64,000 bases of DNA from Diphasiastrum complanatum (taxonomy: Eukaryota; Streptophyta; Lycopodiopsida; Lycopodiales; Lycopodiaceae): positions 37,151,986 to 37,215,985 of the forward strand of contig CM055096.1 of assembly GCA_029204225.1 (NCBI GenBank). Direction: 5' to 3'. A program made the position numbers and the translations under genes. Positions 1-10,483 of this stretch are shown here, piece after piece (the first letter of the stretch is position 1; each line of letters opens with the position of its first letter). The notes under the pieces are model-generated. The model had not been told where the DNA came from and ran no database searches. It saw only the letters and a program-made list of their open reading frames with translations.

Positions 1-213
1 CTTGCTTGGAGGGAAGTCACCCACATCAGGACCCCCAATCTGGCATGGCGCCAGGTTGGATCTCAATGTTGGTTTTCGGAACTTCAAGTTGGTTAAGTCT
101 GATCGTTGTTGACGAGTTGGCTGCTTCTATGTCAAGTGGGTTTGGATGGCAAGAGTTGAAGGCTGGGAAGCTAAGTCGTGGTTCCCGGCTCCCTTTGGGT
201 TGCCTGTGCTACA
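1..213 (+). repeat. 3' part of 5' LTR (non-autonomous family)
   Basis: Matches the reverse complement of 14727 to about 14940 and 11922 to about 12135. It ends in CA directly before the primer-site region. Its front is cut off by the window edge. Confidence 0.75.
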
Positions 214-230
214 TGTGATATCAGAGCCGA
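214..230 (+). promoter_or_regulatory. Primer-binding site, tRNA-iMet type
   Basis: tgtgatatcagagccgac follows the LTR end. The sister copies read tggtatcagagcc here (minus strand, from 14724 and about 11918), the usual plant initiator-Met tRNA complement. This copy carries a G-to-A change in the tggt core. Confidence 0.65.
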
Positions 231-303
231 CTGGCCGGTCAGCTATGCGGATCTCACGGAAATGGCCACGGTTTGGGGTTCATCAAGACAACTGTTGTGC
301 AAG

Positions 304-688
304 GTGCTATCCACAGTGTAAGCACGGGTGCGTCCACGGTCGGGGTGGTCGACAGAATGGGGGACTTGATGAGTCAAGGTGCTGCCCTTGAGGTGTAAGC
401 ACAGTCAGTTCTCGCGGTTCGGGCCTGGCGCTATCTGCACATAGGACGGAGAGGCAAAGTGCTACCTAGGGAGGTGAAAGCACGGTCTGTACCTTGTGGG
501 GTGCGGAGCGACATATTCAAACTGTACGGGTTAACCATTGATACAGAGATGCTGCTCGAATTCGGGTGTAAAGCACGGGTGGTTAGCTGCCGTTGCGGGA
601 TAGTTGTCGATCGTTTAGCTATAAGGGCTATCGACCAAAAAGTGATGTGGCGTGACTGAGGCAATGTGCTGCTTAATGGTGAAAGCAC
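304..688 (+). repeat. Five-unit array of short stem-loops GTGCT-N12..15-AGCAC
   Basis: Inverted pairs GTGCT/AGCAC lie at 304-325, 379-402, 459-483 and 666-688, and a TGCT/AGCA version at 553-575. Loops share ggtgtaa or ggtgaa just before the right arm, and each hairpin is followed by gg or gt. Unit starts are 75 to 114 nt apart. The array starts about 75 nt after the primer site, where retroelements commonly carry packaging or dimerisation signals; that role is inference. The same array is seen on the minus strand at about 11.45-11.83 kb and, with one unit lost, at 14.45-14.64 kb. Confidence 0.6.
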
Positions 689-2536
689 GGATAGTTGGAG
701 GGGGTCCTATGTGGGCTAATTCTGTGATCGATTTGTATAGGCGCGGCCAGGCATAGGTCCGTTGGCAGGACCATCTCGAAGGGAGACCTTGTCTTTGTTA
801 CTTGTTAGTAAACCTGCCTGAGTGTCTTACTTGTATGTATTCGTTGTGAGTCTTAGTACTCGTGCTTTGTTTGGTTTGCATGATTGCTTGTGATACAAGG
901 AGCTGATGGCTCGAGAAGGAACCTTTTCTTTTGAGGTTGATACCATCAAACAAAGAGGACTACAGAATCTGTGGGGCGGATTTGCAGTTCAAGTACTCGC
1001 ACGTGAACGGCAACAAAACGACTCAATGTTTGCAAAGGATGGATGGCTAGCCTGTTCCTTGGGTTAGTTTCATTTGCGACAACGCCCACCAGACGCAAGC
1101 AGGAAGTCAAAAGTTGGAAAGGGCAATTTTAGGGGAGATCTTCTATGGAGCAGTTGGTCTTCATTTTGGGACGGCCACCTTCGGAACTGAAACTCACTGA
1201 GCATGGGTGGTATCCAGTATCAGTTAGGTTTTTCCTCAAAAGGGGAAAGACTAGGATCCTCTTCAGAGATTGGCAACAAGTTGGATCGAGCCATAACCCT
1301 AGCAGATGGGAAGCAAAGTGTTGGAAAGGCTTTTTGTCAGAAGAACTCTACTCTAAGTCCGATCAGCTGATTTTATAAGTGGAGGGGAACTATCACACAC
1401 ACCTCTCTCTTGGGGCAAATTTTGAATGAAAGTTGATCAAAACGGGAGTAAATTCAAGGTGACCTAGCCATACTCACACGAGGAGACTGGCGAACTTTGG
1501 ACCTAATAAGTTGACAAGTTTTTGTTGTGGAAAGGAAAGTTTGTTATAGGCTTTCTCTGGACCAGCAATGATGAGAAAACATATGAGTATGCTGGCTTGT
1601 GTTACGTGTAAGGCAGCTGATCAATGAAGGAACTATGAAAGTTGAATTTTGCATGAGAGACTTGGTATTTCGAACGGACGCTAAGGGACAGTTTGCGTTG
1701 AGATCGGACTAGTGCAAACTCTAGGTGCATGTGTCTGATTCAAAGAGAGCTACTTGAAGCCAAGCTCGATGTACAATTCTTGTTTTGACTGTGAGGCAAC
1801 TGACCAGTGATGGAATTGTGAAAGTCAAGTTTTGCGCGACAAACATGGTGCTTCAAACAAATGCGAAGAGATAGTTCGGATGCGGATCAAACTGGTGCAA
1901 CCCTTTGGTTTTCCATGAGGTCAATGGTTACATTTGGGCTGATTCAAAGAGCCACTTCAAGCTAAGTGAGAGGTGCATTGCGGAGTACTCAATCTTTGCC
2001 TACCTTAAAGAGCCAAGATGGAAAAGTATCAAGATCAGACTGGGACAAGGAGAGAAATCAAGCTGCAAAAGCAACAAGGCATGGAGTGGACCATAAAGTG
2101 GGCAATCAAACGATAAATCCTTTGGCTCAGGGAGCCTTGATACATGTGCGGAACTGAACAAATCTGGAGCTCAAGGAGCTCAACACAAAGTGCATCAAGG
2201 ACAAATCAGGAGCTCAAAGGAGTTCCAAAGTCGAAAGTCAGAAGCGACAGGGGCGAACATTTCAAAGAAAGGCCTCTGTCACCAGTTAATAAGGTTTTTG
2301 GGTTTTACGAAAGCGATATCAAATCTGCGCTTTTCCTAGACAAAGATATATTCTTCAAGTTATGTAATCTTTCAGTACAAAGAGCTGAGCCTCCAACTTG
2401 TGGTGTGCCAGCTTCAATGTTAATAAAAAGTGGCCAGTAAATTGAGTACTGTGCCAAGTAGCTTAAATGTATAGTTATTTTAATTGGGAGACACATTTAC
2501 TTTAATCTGACATCTGATGAGGACATCAGATTTTAT
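689..2536 (+). other. Non-coding internal region of the forward element
   Basis: Open frames here are short (the longest near 2144-2440 is 98 codons) and unrelated to gag or pol. Segment 960-1215 is the single-copy form of the 252-bp block that is doubled in the minus-strand copies. Sequence 1720-1830 matches the point where the internal regions of the minus-strand copies are joined to truncated LTRs. Confidence 0.6.
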
Positions 2537-2550
2537 AAAGGTGGGGTGGA
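2537..2550 (+). promoter_or_regulatory. Polypurine tract
   Basis: aaaggtggggtgga lies immediately 5' of the LTR start tgttgtaaag at 2551, the expected position for second-strand priming. Confidence 0.7.
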
Positions 2551-3008
2551 TGTTGTAAAGCTACCTTTACAAGCTTTACTTCCGGCGCCATCGGCGCCAG
2601 CTCCAACCAAGTCTCAGCCTCCCTTGCTGGAATGTTGTCATGGCTCTCGCCTTGGCATGCTAGCGCCCCGGAGACTAGGGTCGGTCACACAGTTGAAATG
2701 TAACCTTCTCAGATTTATCAATAAAGTGGGATTTTTTCTCAAACTGACTCTGATTACCTTCTGGGTTTCAGTGTTCGGTAAAAGCGCCAGTTGTAAGGCC
2801 GCTTCCAAATTTTCAAGTTGGCACATAGGTGAGGGTCGTATCCCGGGATGCCAACGGTATGCCGTCGGGACCATTCGGTCCGTGGCGCCAGCGGTATGCT
2901 GTCGGGAACATTTGGTCCAGGAACTTGTTGTCTGTATATCTGTCGCGACTTGTGGTTCTGAGTGTTCCTTGCATGAACATGAATGGGTTAAGCTCTTGGG
3001 GAACGGGT
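2551..3008 (+). repeat. Truncated 3' LTR, forward copy
   Basis: Begins TGTTGTAAAG, the same start as the complete minus-strand LTR at 15958. It runs to gggaacgggt and breaks off. The next bases (3009 on) are the reverse complement of an LTR 3' end, so about 750 bp of this LTR are missing here. Confidence 0.75.
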
Positions 3009-3353
3009 TGTAGCGCAGGCATCCCAAAGGGAGCCGGGAATCACGACTTAGCTTCTCAGCCTTCAACTCTTGCCATCCAAACCCACTTGACATAGAAGCA
3101 GCCAACTCGCCAACAACGATCAGACTTAACCAACTTGAAGTTCCGAAAACCAACATTGAGATCCAACCTGGCGCCATGCCAGATCGGGGGTCCCGATGTG
3201 GGTGACTTCCCTCCAAGCAAGCCGCCCGACATACATCAAACTTAACCAACTCGAAGCTTCGTTACAAACGAGTAACATCCATTCCAAGCAAGCGGTCTGA
3301 CTTACATCAGACTTAACCAACTGAAAGCTTCGTCACGAGCGCTGGAAGCCAAC
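3009..3353 (-). repeat. LTR3, 3' part, left of the Copia insertion
   Basis: Begins tgtagcgcaggc on the plus strand, the reverse complement of an LTR end. It stops at 3353 in ccaac, the target duplication of the Copia element. It is continued at 9706; the uninterrupted junction can be read at about 12256-12275. Confidence 0.8.
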
Positions 3354-4008
3354 TGTGAAAAATACAGATCCTAAGTGGATCTAAACTCCAAGATCATTGG
3401 CTTGAATGCTTGCACTCCAAACTACATAAGCTAGGAATTGGCAACACATTCTATGCTACCTAGAATGCAAAGAACTTGATCAAAAAGCATTTATCACAAA
3501 TGGAAACTTCCATAAACATCAAGTGCGGCCCAAAATAGCATTATACAGTCCATAATACATCAGCCTATCACTTTTGGAAAGCACCTAAGATCATACACAA
3601 TAGCTTGAAGACAATACACACAACAATGCTCTCAATGGAGGAAGAAACAATGACAATGATCTATTGATCTCAATGAAGCATACAAAAGGTTTCTCCAACC
3701 TGTTCTCCACGACTTCCCTACTATTTATGGATGAGGAAGATGACTCTCTCTCCTCTCTCTAGAAGGTACTTGACCCTAGATATTCCCTATATAGGAAAAA
3801 TAGCTAAAAATGGCTTATATGACCAAAATACATCAAAATGGTCTCATTTTGAAGGGTATGAAGTTTGACACTTCATCATACTGAAAAAATACAGTAAATA
3901 AAAACATTGTGGCCTGGTTCACACGTGTGAAACTCCAGAACCAAAACTATTTACAATTTTAGCCAATTTAGGCCTCAAACTAGCTAGGAAATGTTGACAA
4001 TTTTCACA
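3354..4008 (-). repeat. Copia-1 3' LTR
   Basis: 655 bp, TG...CA. It contains cacacgtgtgaaa near its right end and a gaggaagatgac/CT-rich stretch in the middle. The stop codon of the polyprotein lies five bases inside this LTR. Confidence 0.93.
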
Positions 4009-7000
4009 CTCCCTCTTCAACATTGGATGCTAGTTTCAACATAGTCTTTGAGCACATTCCAAGATTAGATCTATGCATTAAATATAGGTCCTTTCCCAAT
4101 GGTTTGGTGAAGATATCAGCCACACACTCCTTTGAAGAGACATGTTGAAGCTCCACCTCTTTGGCAATGACTTGATCTCTCACAAAATGGTGAGCAATCT
4201 CAATGTGCTTGCTCCTTGCATGAAAAACAGGATTGCTTGCCAAGCTTTGGGCTGAAAGGTTATCACAAAGTATGATTGGAGTCTTCTCTGGTTCCAGCAA
4301 GTGAAGATCCAATAACATCCTCTTGATCCAAAGAATCTCCTTGGTGCATGTTGTTAATGCCTTGTACTCGGCTTCGGTGGAAGATAGAGAGATAGTTGGT
4401 TGCTTCTTTGATAGCCATGAGACCACTCCATCTCCAAGATAGATTGCAAAGGCACTTGTTGACTTCCTATCCATTTGATCACCTGCAAAATCTGAATCTG
4501 AAAATCCACAAAGGTTAGGTGTAGTACCTCCATACAAGATGCCAAAATCTCTAGATCCCGAGATGTATCTAAGTACTCTCTTTCCTAGCTTCCAATGAGC
4601 CTCACTAGGATCTTGCATAAATTGACTTAGTTTACCAACCACAAAGCTTAGATCAGGTCTTGTGATGGTTAACCATATAAGAGATCCTATTAGCTTTCTA
4701 TAGAGAGTAATGTCCTTGAAGGATCTTTCATTACTTCTTGTAGTTAGCTTTACATTTGATTCCATAGGAGTAGAAACAACTTTACAATCTTCCATATGAA
4801 ACCTTTTTAGAATAGAGTTAACATACTTTTCTTGACATATGAATGTAGATTTAGAAGTTCTAATAATCTCTATTCCTAAGATATAATGAAGTTTACCAAG
4901 ATCTTGAATTTCAAACTCTCTTTTGAGTGCCATCTTGATTTCATCTATATCTAGATTGTTACCACCACTTAAGATAATGTCATCAACATAGATCAAAAGT
5001 AAAGTAATATCATTTTCATTCAATCTAAAGTAGAGAGAATGATCATACTCACTCATAACAAAGTTTTGAGAAAGTAAGAAGGAATTGAGCTTAGCATACC
5101 AACTCCTTGGTGCTTGCTTTAGCCCATACAAACTCTTTTGGAGATAGCACACATGATTAGGCTCATCATGTGAAACATAGCCCTCGGGTTGCTCCATGTA
5201 AATATCTTCTTCAAGATCACCATTCAAGAAGGCATTAGTAACATCCATTTGCCACATATCCCAATCATAAAGAGTTGCAAGAGAGATTAGGATTCGAATA
5301 GTTACCATCTTTGCCACGGGTGCAAAGGTCTCATCATAGTCAATACCATATTCTTGAGCATACCCCTTTGCCACCAACCTTGCCTTGTACTTGTTGATTG
5401 ATCCATCTTGATTTGTCTTGATCTTGAAGATCCACTTACAACCAATTGCCTTCTTGTCCTTTGGAAGCTTTACCAACCTCCATGTGTTGCTTTTGATGAG
5501 TGCTTGATGCTCATGATCCATGGCTTGGATCCATTCCTTCTTTTGAATTGCTTCACCTACACAAGTTGGTTCATCAAAAGAGGTAAGAAAAGCAAAGTTA
5601 GAGTTGTCCACCACTTGCTTTCCTTTTTCATCATAGGTTAGCCTTGATGGCTTAGCCCTTTGCCTTTGAGTCTTCCTTGAAGTTTGCTTTGGAGTGGCAT
5701 CTCCATCTTCATCCAAGACATCTTGCACATCATGATGATTAGTAGGCACATCAACATCAACATCAACAACATTGGAAACATTCTCTTCATGAAAGATGAC
5801 ATCCCTACTTATGACAACTTTCTTTGTAGAAGGAATGTACACTTTGTAAGCCTTGCTTACTTCACTATAGCCAACAAACACACCCTTCTTTGATGAAGGA
5901 TCTTCTTTAGTTCTATCATCAAGTGTGATATTGACAAAACATGTACATCCAAAGATCCTACAATGCTTGACACTCGGCCTTCTACCATAAAGAACCTCAT
6001 GAGGAGTTTTACCATCCAAGGAAGCACTTGTCCATCTATTACATAGATAGTTAGCACATGCTAAAGCTTCCCCCCAAAAAGACTTAGCAAGATTAGCATG
6101 TAGTCTCATTGCCTTGGCACATTCACAAAGGGTTCTATTCTTCCTCTCGGCCACTCCATTCTGTTGTGGAGTCCTAGGACTAGACATCTCCCTCTTAATC
6201 CCATGTGCTATACAAAAGTCTTTGAACCTATTTGAGGTGTATTCCCCTCCATTATCAGATCTTAAGCATTTGATCTTTGTATTGAATTGGTTTTCCATTT
6301 CATTCTTGAACTTGACAAATGCAGCAAACACTTCATCCTTACTTTTAAGAAGATAGATCCAAGTATACCTACTAAAGTCATCAATGAAAGTTGCATACAT
6401 CTTTGCCCCACCATTGCTAGTTGTACTAGAAGAATGAATATCAGAATGCACAAGTTGAAAAGCTTCTTTAGATCTAGAAGTAGATCTAGAATAAGCAAGT
6501 CTATGAGATTTGGACAAGGCACAATGTTCACAAACACTATTGTTTGCAACAAAAACTTTAGGGAGACCAAGAACAAGCTCTTTCTTTGCCATTACCTCCA
6601 AAGATTTGAAGTTGGGATGGCCCAACCTCTTGTGCCAAACTTCTTGGTTTGTCAATTGCTCCCTAGCCATACATCCTTCATGATTAGAGATCACACATGC
6701 ATCAAGCTTAAAAAGTTTACCATGCCTCCTACCTTGAGCAATCAAGGATCCACATTTACTTATCAAACATGCATCTCCAATGAACTCCACATCAAGTCCT
6801 TTGTCAATCATTTGACTTACACTAAGCAAATTCTTAGTGATTGAAGGAATGTACAAGACATTTTCAAGATTTGCTTTCCTATTTGTTGAAAGGGAAATAG
6901 GAATAGTGCCTATGCCTTTGATGTCACATTGACCATCATTTGCAGTGTAGATGATGTTACCTTCTCCCTCATAAGACAATAAGGATGTAAAGTATTCCTT

Positions 7001-7957
7001 ATGTCTTGTCATGTGAGATGAGGCTCCACTATCAATCCACCAAGGATCATTATCATCTATGTTGGCTAACAAACTTGAAGTCATAACAAGTGATTCACAT
7101 GTGTTATGTTCTTCCTCATCTATTGTAAGATTTCCTTGCCTCTCTCCTTGCTCTCTTTTCTTCTTATAACATTCATTTGCAAAATGACCTTTTATCCCAC
7201 AATAAAGGCACTTGAACTTTGACTTATTGTTCTTAGTAGAAGAGGAAGAGGAAGAGTGATCATCATGATCAAAGTTACTACCTTTGGACCATTTCCCTTT
7301 GCCTTTACCTTTGCCCTTGAATTTGCCTTTTGTGAAGAAAGCCTCTTCACCTCCACCTTGCAAGGATGCACCATCAAGCTTTGATTGCAACCTATGTTCT
7401 TCAGCCAATAAGATTTCTTGCAAGTCAACCACACTTGGCAAGACTCTTTGAATGGCAAAACTTTGCACAAGGTTAGCATGTTCATTTAGCAAACCATTCA
7501 ACATAACTTGGACTATTTCACCATCTTTTATGTTCTCATCAATGCATGCTAAATCATCACTTAGGGACTTAACTCTCAAGATAAATGCATGAGCACTTTC
7601 ACCCTCTCTTTGCCTACTAGAAAATATTTGTCTCCTTAGGGTCAATACCCTAGATGTGGACTTTGATTCAAAGAGCTTCTTTAAGGCATTCCATGCCTCA
7701 CTTGCACTTTGACACTTTCCAACTTCCTTGAGAAGTTCATTTGTAACATTCATTTTAATGATATGAAGAGCCCTTTTGGCCTTCTTATCAAACCTTTGTT
7801 GCTCTTGAAGTGTGAGAGGTCTCTCTTCAATTTATGCAACTATGTCCATGAGTTCATTCAACTCAAGTAAGGACTCCATCCTCACTTTCCAAGTAGAGTA
7901 GTTTGATGAACTCAACCTTTCACTAGACTCTAGCATGATCCCACCATTGGAAGCCAT
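4004..7957 (-). pseudogene. Copia-1 Gag-Pol polyprotein, one premature stop
   Basis: A continuous frame encodes 1249 residues from 7753. The likely true start is the ATG at 7957 in the same frame, giving about 1317 codons. A TAA at 7832-7834 (codon 42) separates the two. Numbered from the 7753 Met: UBN2-type Gag; CCHC knuckle C182-C195 (CLYCGIKGHFANEC); protease DSG at 241; GAG-pre-integrase WHKRLGH at 373; integrase triad D438, D500, E536 with the classical 35-residue spacing; reverse transcriptase with MDVTNAF at 836 and YVDD at 922; RNase H with DSDFAGD and SSTEAEY. All enzymatic residues I can see are kept. It replicates the element through an RNA intermediate in cytoplasmic particles (family knowledge). 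Translation from a downstream Met is possible, so 'pseudogene' is a cautious label. Confidence 0.9.
4009..4021 (-). promoter_or_regulatory. Copia-1 polypurine tract
   Basis: On the minus strand gttgaagagggag abuts the 3' LTR. It is also coding: the last polyprotein residues (VEEGV) are read through it. Confidence 0.7.
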
Positions 7958-9030
7958 GATTCTAATGTTTCTTCAACTTTTAGGTTCTGTCCTAAAGCAC
8001 TTAGCACTCACTTTTCTCTCAACAAATGATAGATAAAGAGATCTATGAAGATTTAGGACCCTAAAACACTTCTATCTTGAACCTAGATGGTTTCCAAGCA
8101 TAGAAAGGAAGATTGAAACACATGCAACACTTTGCACACACTAAGAATGGATTACAAAATCAAACCAACCTGAACACACTCTTGCTTAAGCTCTCAAACT
8201 TTCCAGCAAGTGACCAAATCAAGTTATGGTGTGAAGAGTTACTTGCATTCTTAGAAAATACCCAAAACTAGGATGCCAAGATTACCTAGTAATGAACAAA
8301 CTTGATCAACATATGATCAACACACTAAGATATTGATTCAACCTGTAAAACCACATGTAAACCACACTTCTAAAAGTTTATAAACTCCAGCAAGTGATAA
8401 ATACAAGATTTAGAGGTGAATGAATGAGCACACTTAGTGAATCACAAGACTAGCTTCACTATCTTGTCAAATCTTGGTGTTTAGATGTAGATCTAAGATC
8501 ACTTCACATGAGAATGTTCCTCAACCTGTTAAGAACCTGAAAACACACTTGCATAATGGTTAACACCTTCCAGCAAATGCTCCAATCAAATTACATAAGG
8601 AGAGTTACTTACATGCTCAACAAAGTACACCAAAATTTATGCCAAAATTGATGACAATCTTTACAATATGCTCTTCACAATGGAGCTTACAATATGTTCA
8701 CCCAAAAAAGGGGATCTTTCATCCAAATGGGAGCTTTGCTCAGCCTTTAGGAGAATTACAACTCACTCAAAAGAGCATTTGTCATCCACTTAAGGAGAAG
8801 TTTCATCCACTTAAGGAGAGTGTTCATCCAAGAATGGAGATTGTCAACAATAGGATTGAAAAGACCTCTGATCTTCAATAGACCTGAAATATGCTTTTGA
8901 TCCACAAGTTCAACTCACAAAACAAAGGTTAGTAAGATTTGATCAACAAAGCAATGCAAAATCAGGCTAGAACTTGATCAAACATCCAAATATCACCAAA
9001 AATGGAATACTTACTGTAAATAGAAGCCAA
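7958..9030 (-). other. Copia-1 untranslated leader with three degenerate repeat units
   Basis: About 1.07 kb between primer site and Gag start, without a convincing frame. Units beginning caacctg at 8166, 8339 and 8522 (spacing 173 and 183 bp) share a block around ccagcaagtg or ccagcaaatg followed by atcaa/tacaag and gagttactt. The arrangement suggests an old tandem duplication in the leader. Confidence 0.55.
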
Positions 9031-9045
9031 CCAGCTCTGATACCA
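9031..9045 (-). promoter_or_regulatory. Copia-1 primer-binding site (tRNA-iMet)
   Basis: Minus strand tggtatcagagctgg directly follows the 5' LTR end (CA at 9047-9046). Confidence 0.9.
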
Positions 9046-9700
9046 TGTGAAAAATACAGATCCTAAGTGGATCTAAACTCCAAGATCATTGGCTTGAATG
9101 CTTGCACTCCAAACTACATAAGCTAGGAATTGGCAACACATTCTATGCTACCTAGAATGCAAAGAACTTGATCAAAAAGCATTTATCACAAATGGAAACT
9201 TCCATAAACATCAAGTGCGGCCCAAAATAGCATTATACAGTCCATAATACATCAGTCTATCACTTTTGGAAAGCACCTAAGATCATACACAATAGCTTGA
9301 AGACAATACACACAACAATGCTCTGAATGGAGGAAGAAACAATGACAATGATCTATTGATCTCAATGAAGCATACAAAAGGTTTCTCCAACATGTTCTCC
9401 ACGACTTCCCTACTATTTATGGATGAGGAAGATGACTCTCTCTCCTCTCTCTAGAAGGTACTTGACCCTAGATATTCCCTATATAGGAAAAATAGCTAAA
9501 AATGGCTTATATGACCAAAATACATCAAAATGGTCTCATTTTGAAGGGTATGAAGTTTGACACTTCATCATACTGAAAAAATACAGTAAATAAAAATATT
9601 GTGGCCTGGTTCACACGTGTGAAACTCCAGAACCAAAACTATTTACAATTTTAGCCAATTTAGGCCTCAAACTAGCTAGGAAATGTTGACAATTTTCACA
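9046..9700 (-). repeat. Copia-1 5' LTR
   Basis: 655 bp, TG...CA. Differences seen against the left LTR are single bases at cagTctatc, ctctGaatgg, aacAtgttctcc and aaaaaTattg. Confidence 0.93.
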
Positions 9701-10483
9701 CCAACCTGGCGCCACGCCAGACTGGACAGCCATAAACAGGTAACTTCCACCCAAGCAAGCCATCCAACTCAGCCGACAGGTTAAAGCCCGTTCCCCAAGA
9801 GCTTAACCCATTCACGTTCATGCAAGGAACACTCAGAACCACAAGCCGCGACAGATATGGAGACAACCAGTTCCTGGACCAAATAGTCCCGACAGCATAC
9901 CGCTGGCGCCACGGACCTAATGGTCCCGACGGCATACCGTTGGCGTCCTGGGATACGACCCTCAGCTATGTGCCAAGATAAAAATTTTGAAAGCGGCCTT
10001 ACAACTGGCGCTTTTACCGAACACTAAAACCCAGAAGGTAATCAGAGTCAGTTTGAGGAAAAATCCCACTTTATTGATAAATCTGAGAAGGTTACATTTC
10101 AAGTGTGTGACCGACCCTAGTCTCCGGGGCGCTAGCATGCCAAGGCGAGAGCCATGACAACATTCCAGCAAGGGAGGCTGAGACTTGGTTGGAGCTCGTC
10201 CTGAGTCGCAACCCGCACTCCCCTATAGTATTGGTGTGATTCGGCACCCCCCTCATACCAAGCACTCTACCCAAGCTGGTAAACACGTTTTTCTCTCTCT
10301 AAGATTTTCTCTTTCTAGAAAGTCATTTTCTCTCTCTAGATTTTATTGATCCCCAGGCTTCCTTTAATCATGCCTAGATCGTGTGAGGTGATTGCACATC
10401 GATCTGAGCTCTCTGGACTCCGCTAGAACCGATCAAAGATTTTCAGCCATAGGAACTTGGCGCCGGCTGGATTCTGGTCACAG
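9701..10483 (-). repeat. LTR3, remainder, right of the Copia insertion
   Basis: Continues the LTR split at 3353. It runs through the gcgccac/ggtcccgac tandem block and the tttctctctctaagattttctc stretch to cacagtggc, where LTR sequence ends and internal sequence (atcactggtcagttgcc) begins. The first roughly 130 bp of a full LTR are absent. Confidence 0.75.

Larger units (their letters stand above)
1..3008 (+). mobile_element. Non-autonomous LTR retrotransposon (LARD-like), forward copy, truncated at both ends
   Basis: The 3' tail of a 5' LTR ends at 213 (gctaca) and a tRNA-iMet-type primer site follows at once. Then come about 2.3 kb with no gag or pol, a purine tract at 2537-2550, and the start of a 3' LTR at 2551. 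The 3' LTR stops at 3008, where sequence of the same family begins in the opposite orientation. The internal region has only short frames with no recognisable retroviral domain, so transposition must have depended on proteins from another element. The same internal and LTR sequences recur on the minus strand at 9.7-15.96 kb, which confirms a dispersed family. The 5' boundary lies outside the window. LARD/TRIM classification rests on structure only. Confidence 0.8.
3354..9700 (-). mobile_element. Complete Ty1/Copia LTR retrotransposon, nearly intact (6347 bp)
   Basis: Two 655-bp LTRs (3354-4008 and 9046-9700) start TG and end CA and differ at about four positions by eye. They are flanked by the 5-bp target duplication ccaac (3349-3353 and 9701-9705). 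On the minus strand the order is LTR, tRNA-iMet primer site (9045-9031), 1-kb leader, one long gag-pol frame, purine tract, LTR. The near-identity of the LTRs marks a recent insertion. The uninterrupted target is present at 12.26 kb, so the insertion point is certain to the base. One in-frame stop near the gag start is the only coding defect found. Confidence 0.95.

Noticed and set aside
2638-3249. 203-codon minus-strand frame
   Set aside because: It spans the inversion junction at 3008/3009 and so is a chance fusion of two LTR pieces.
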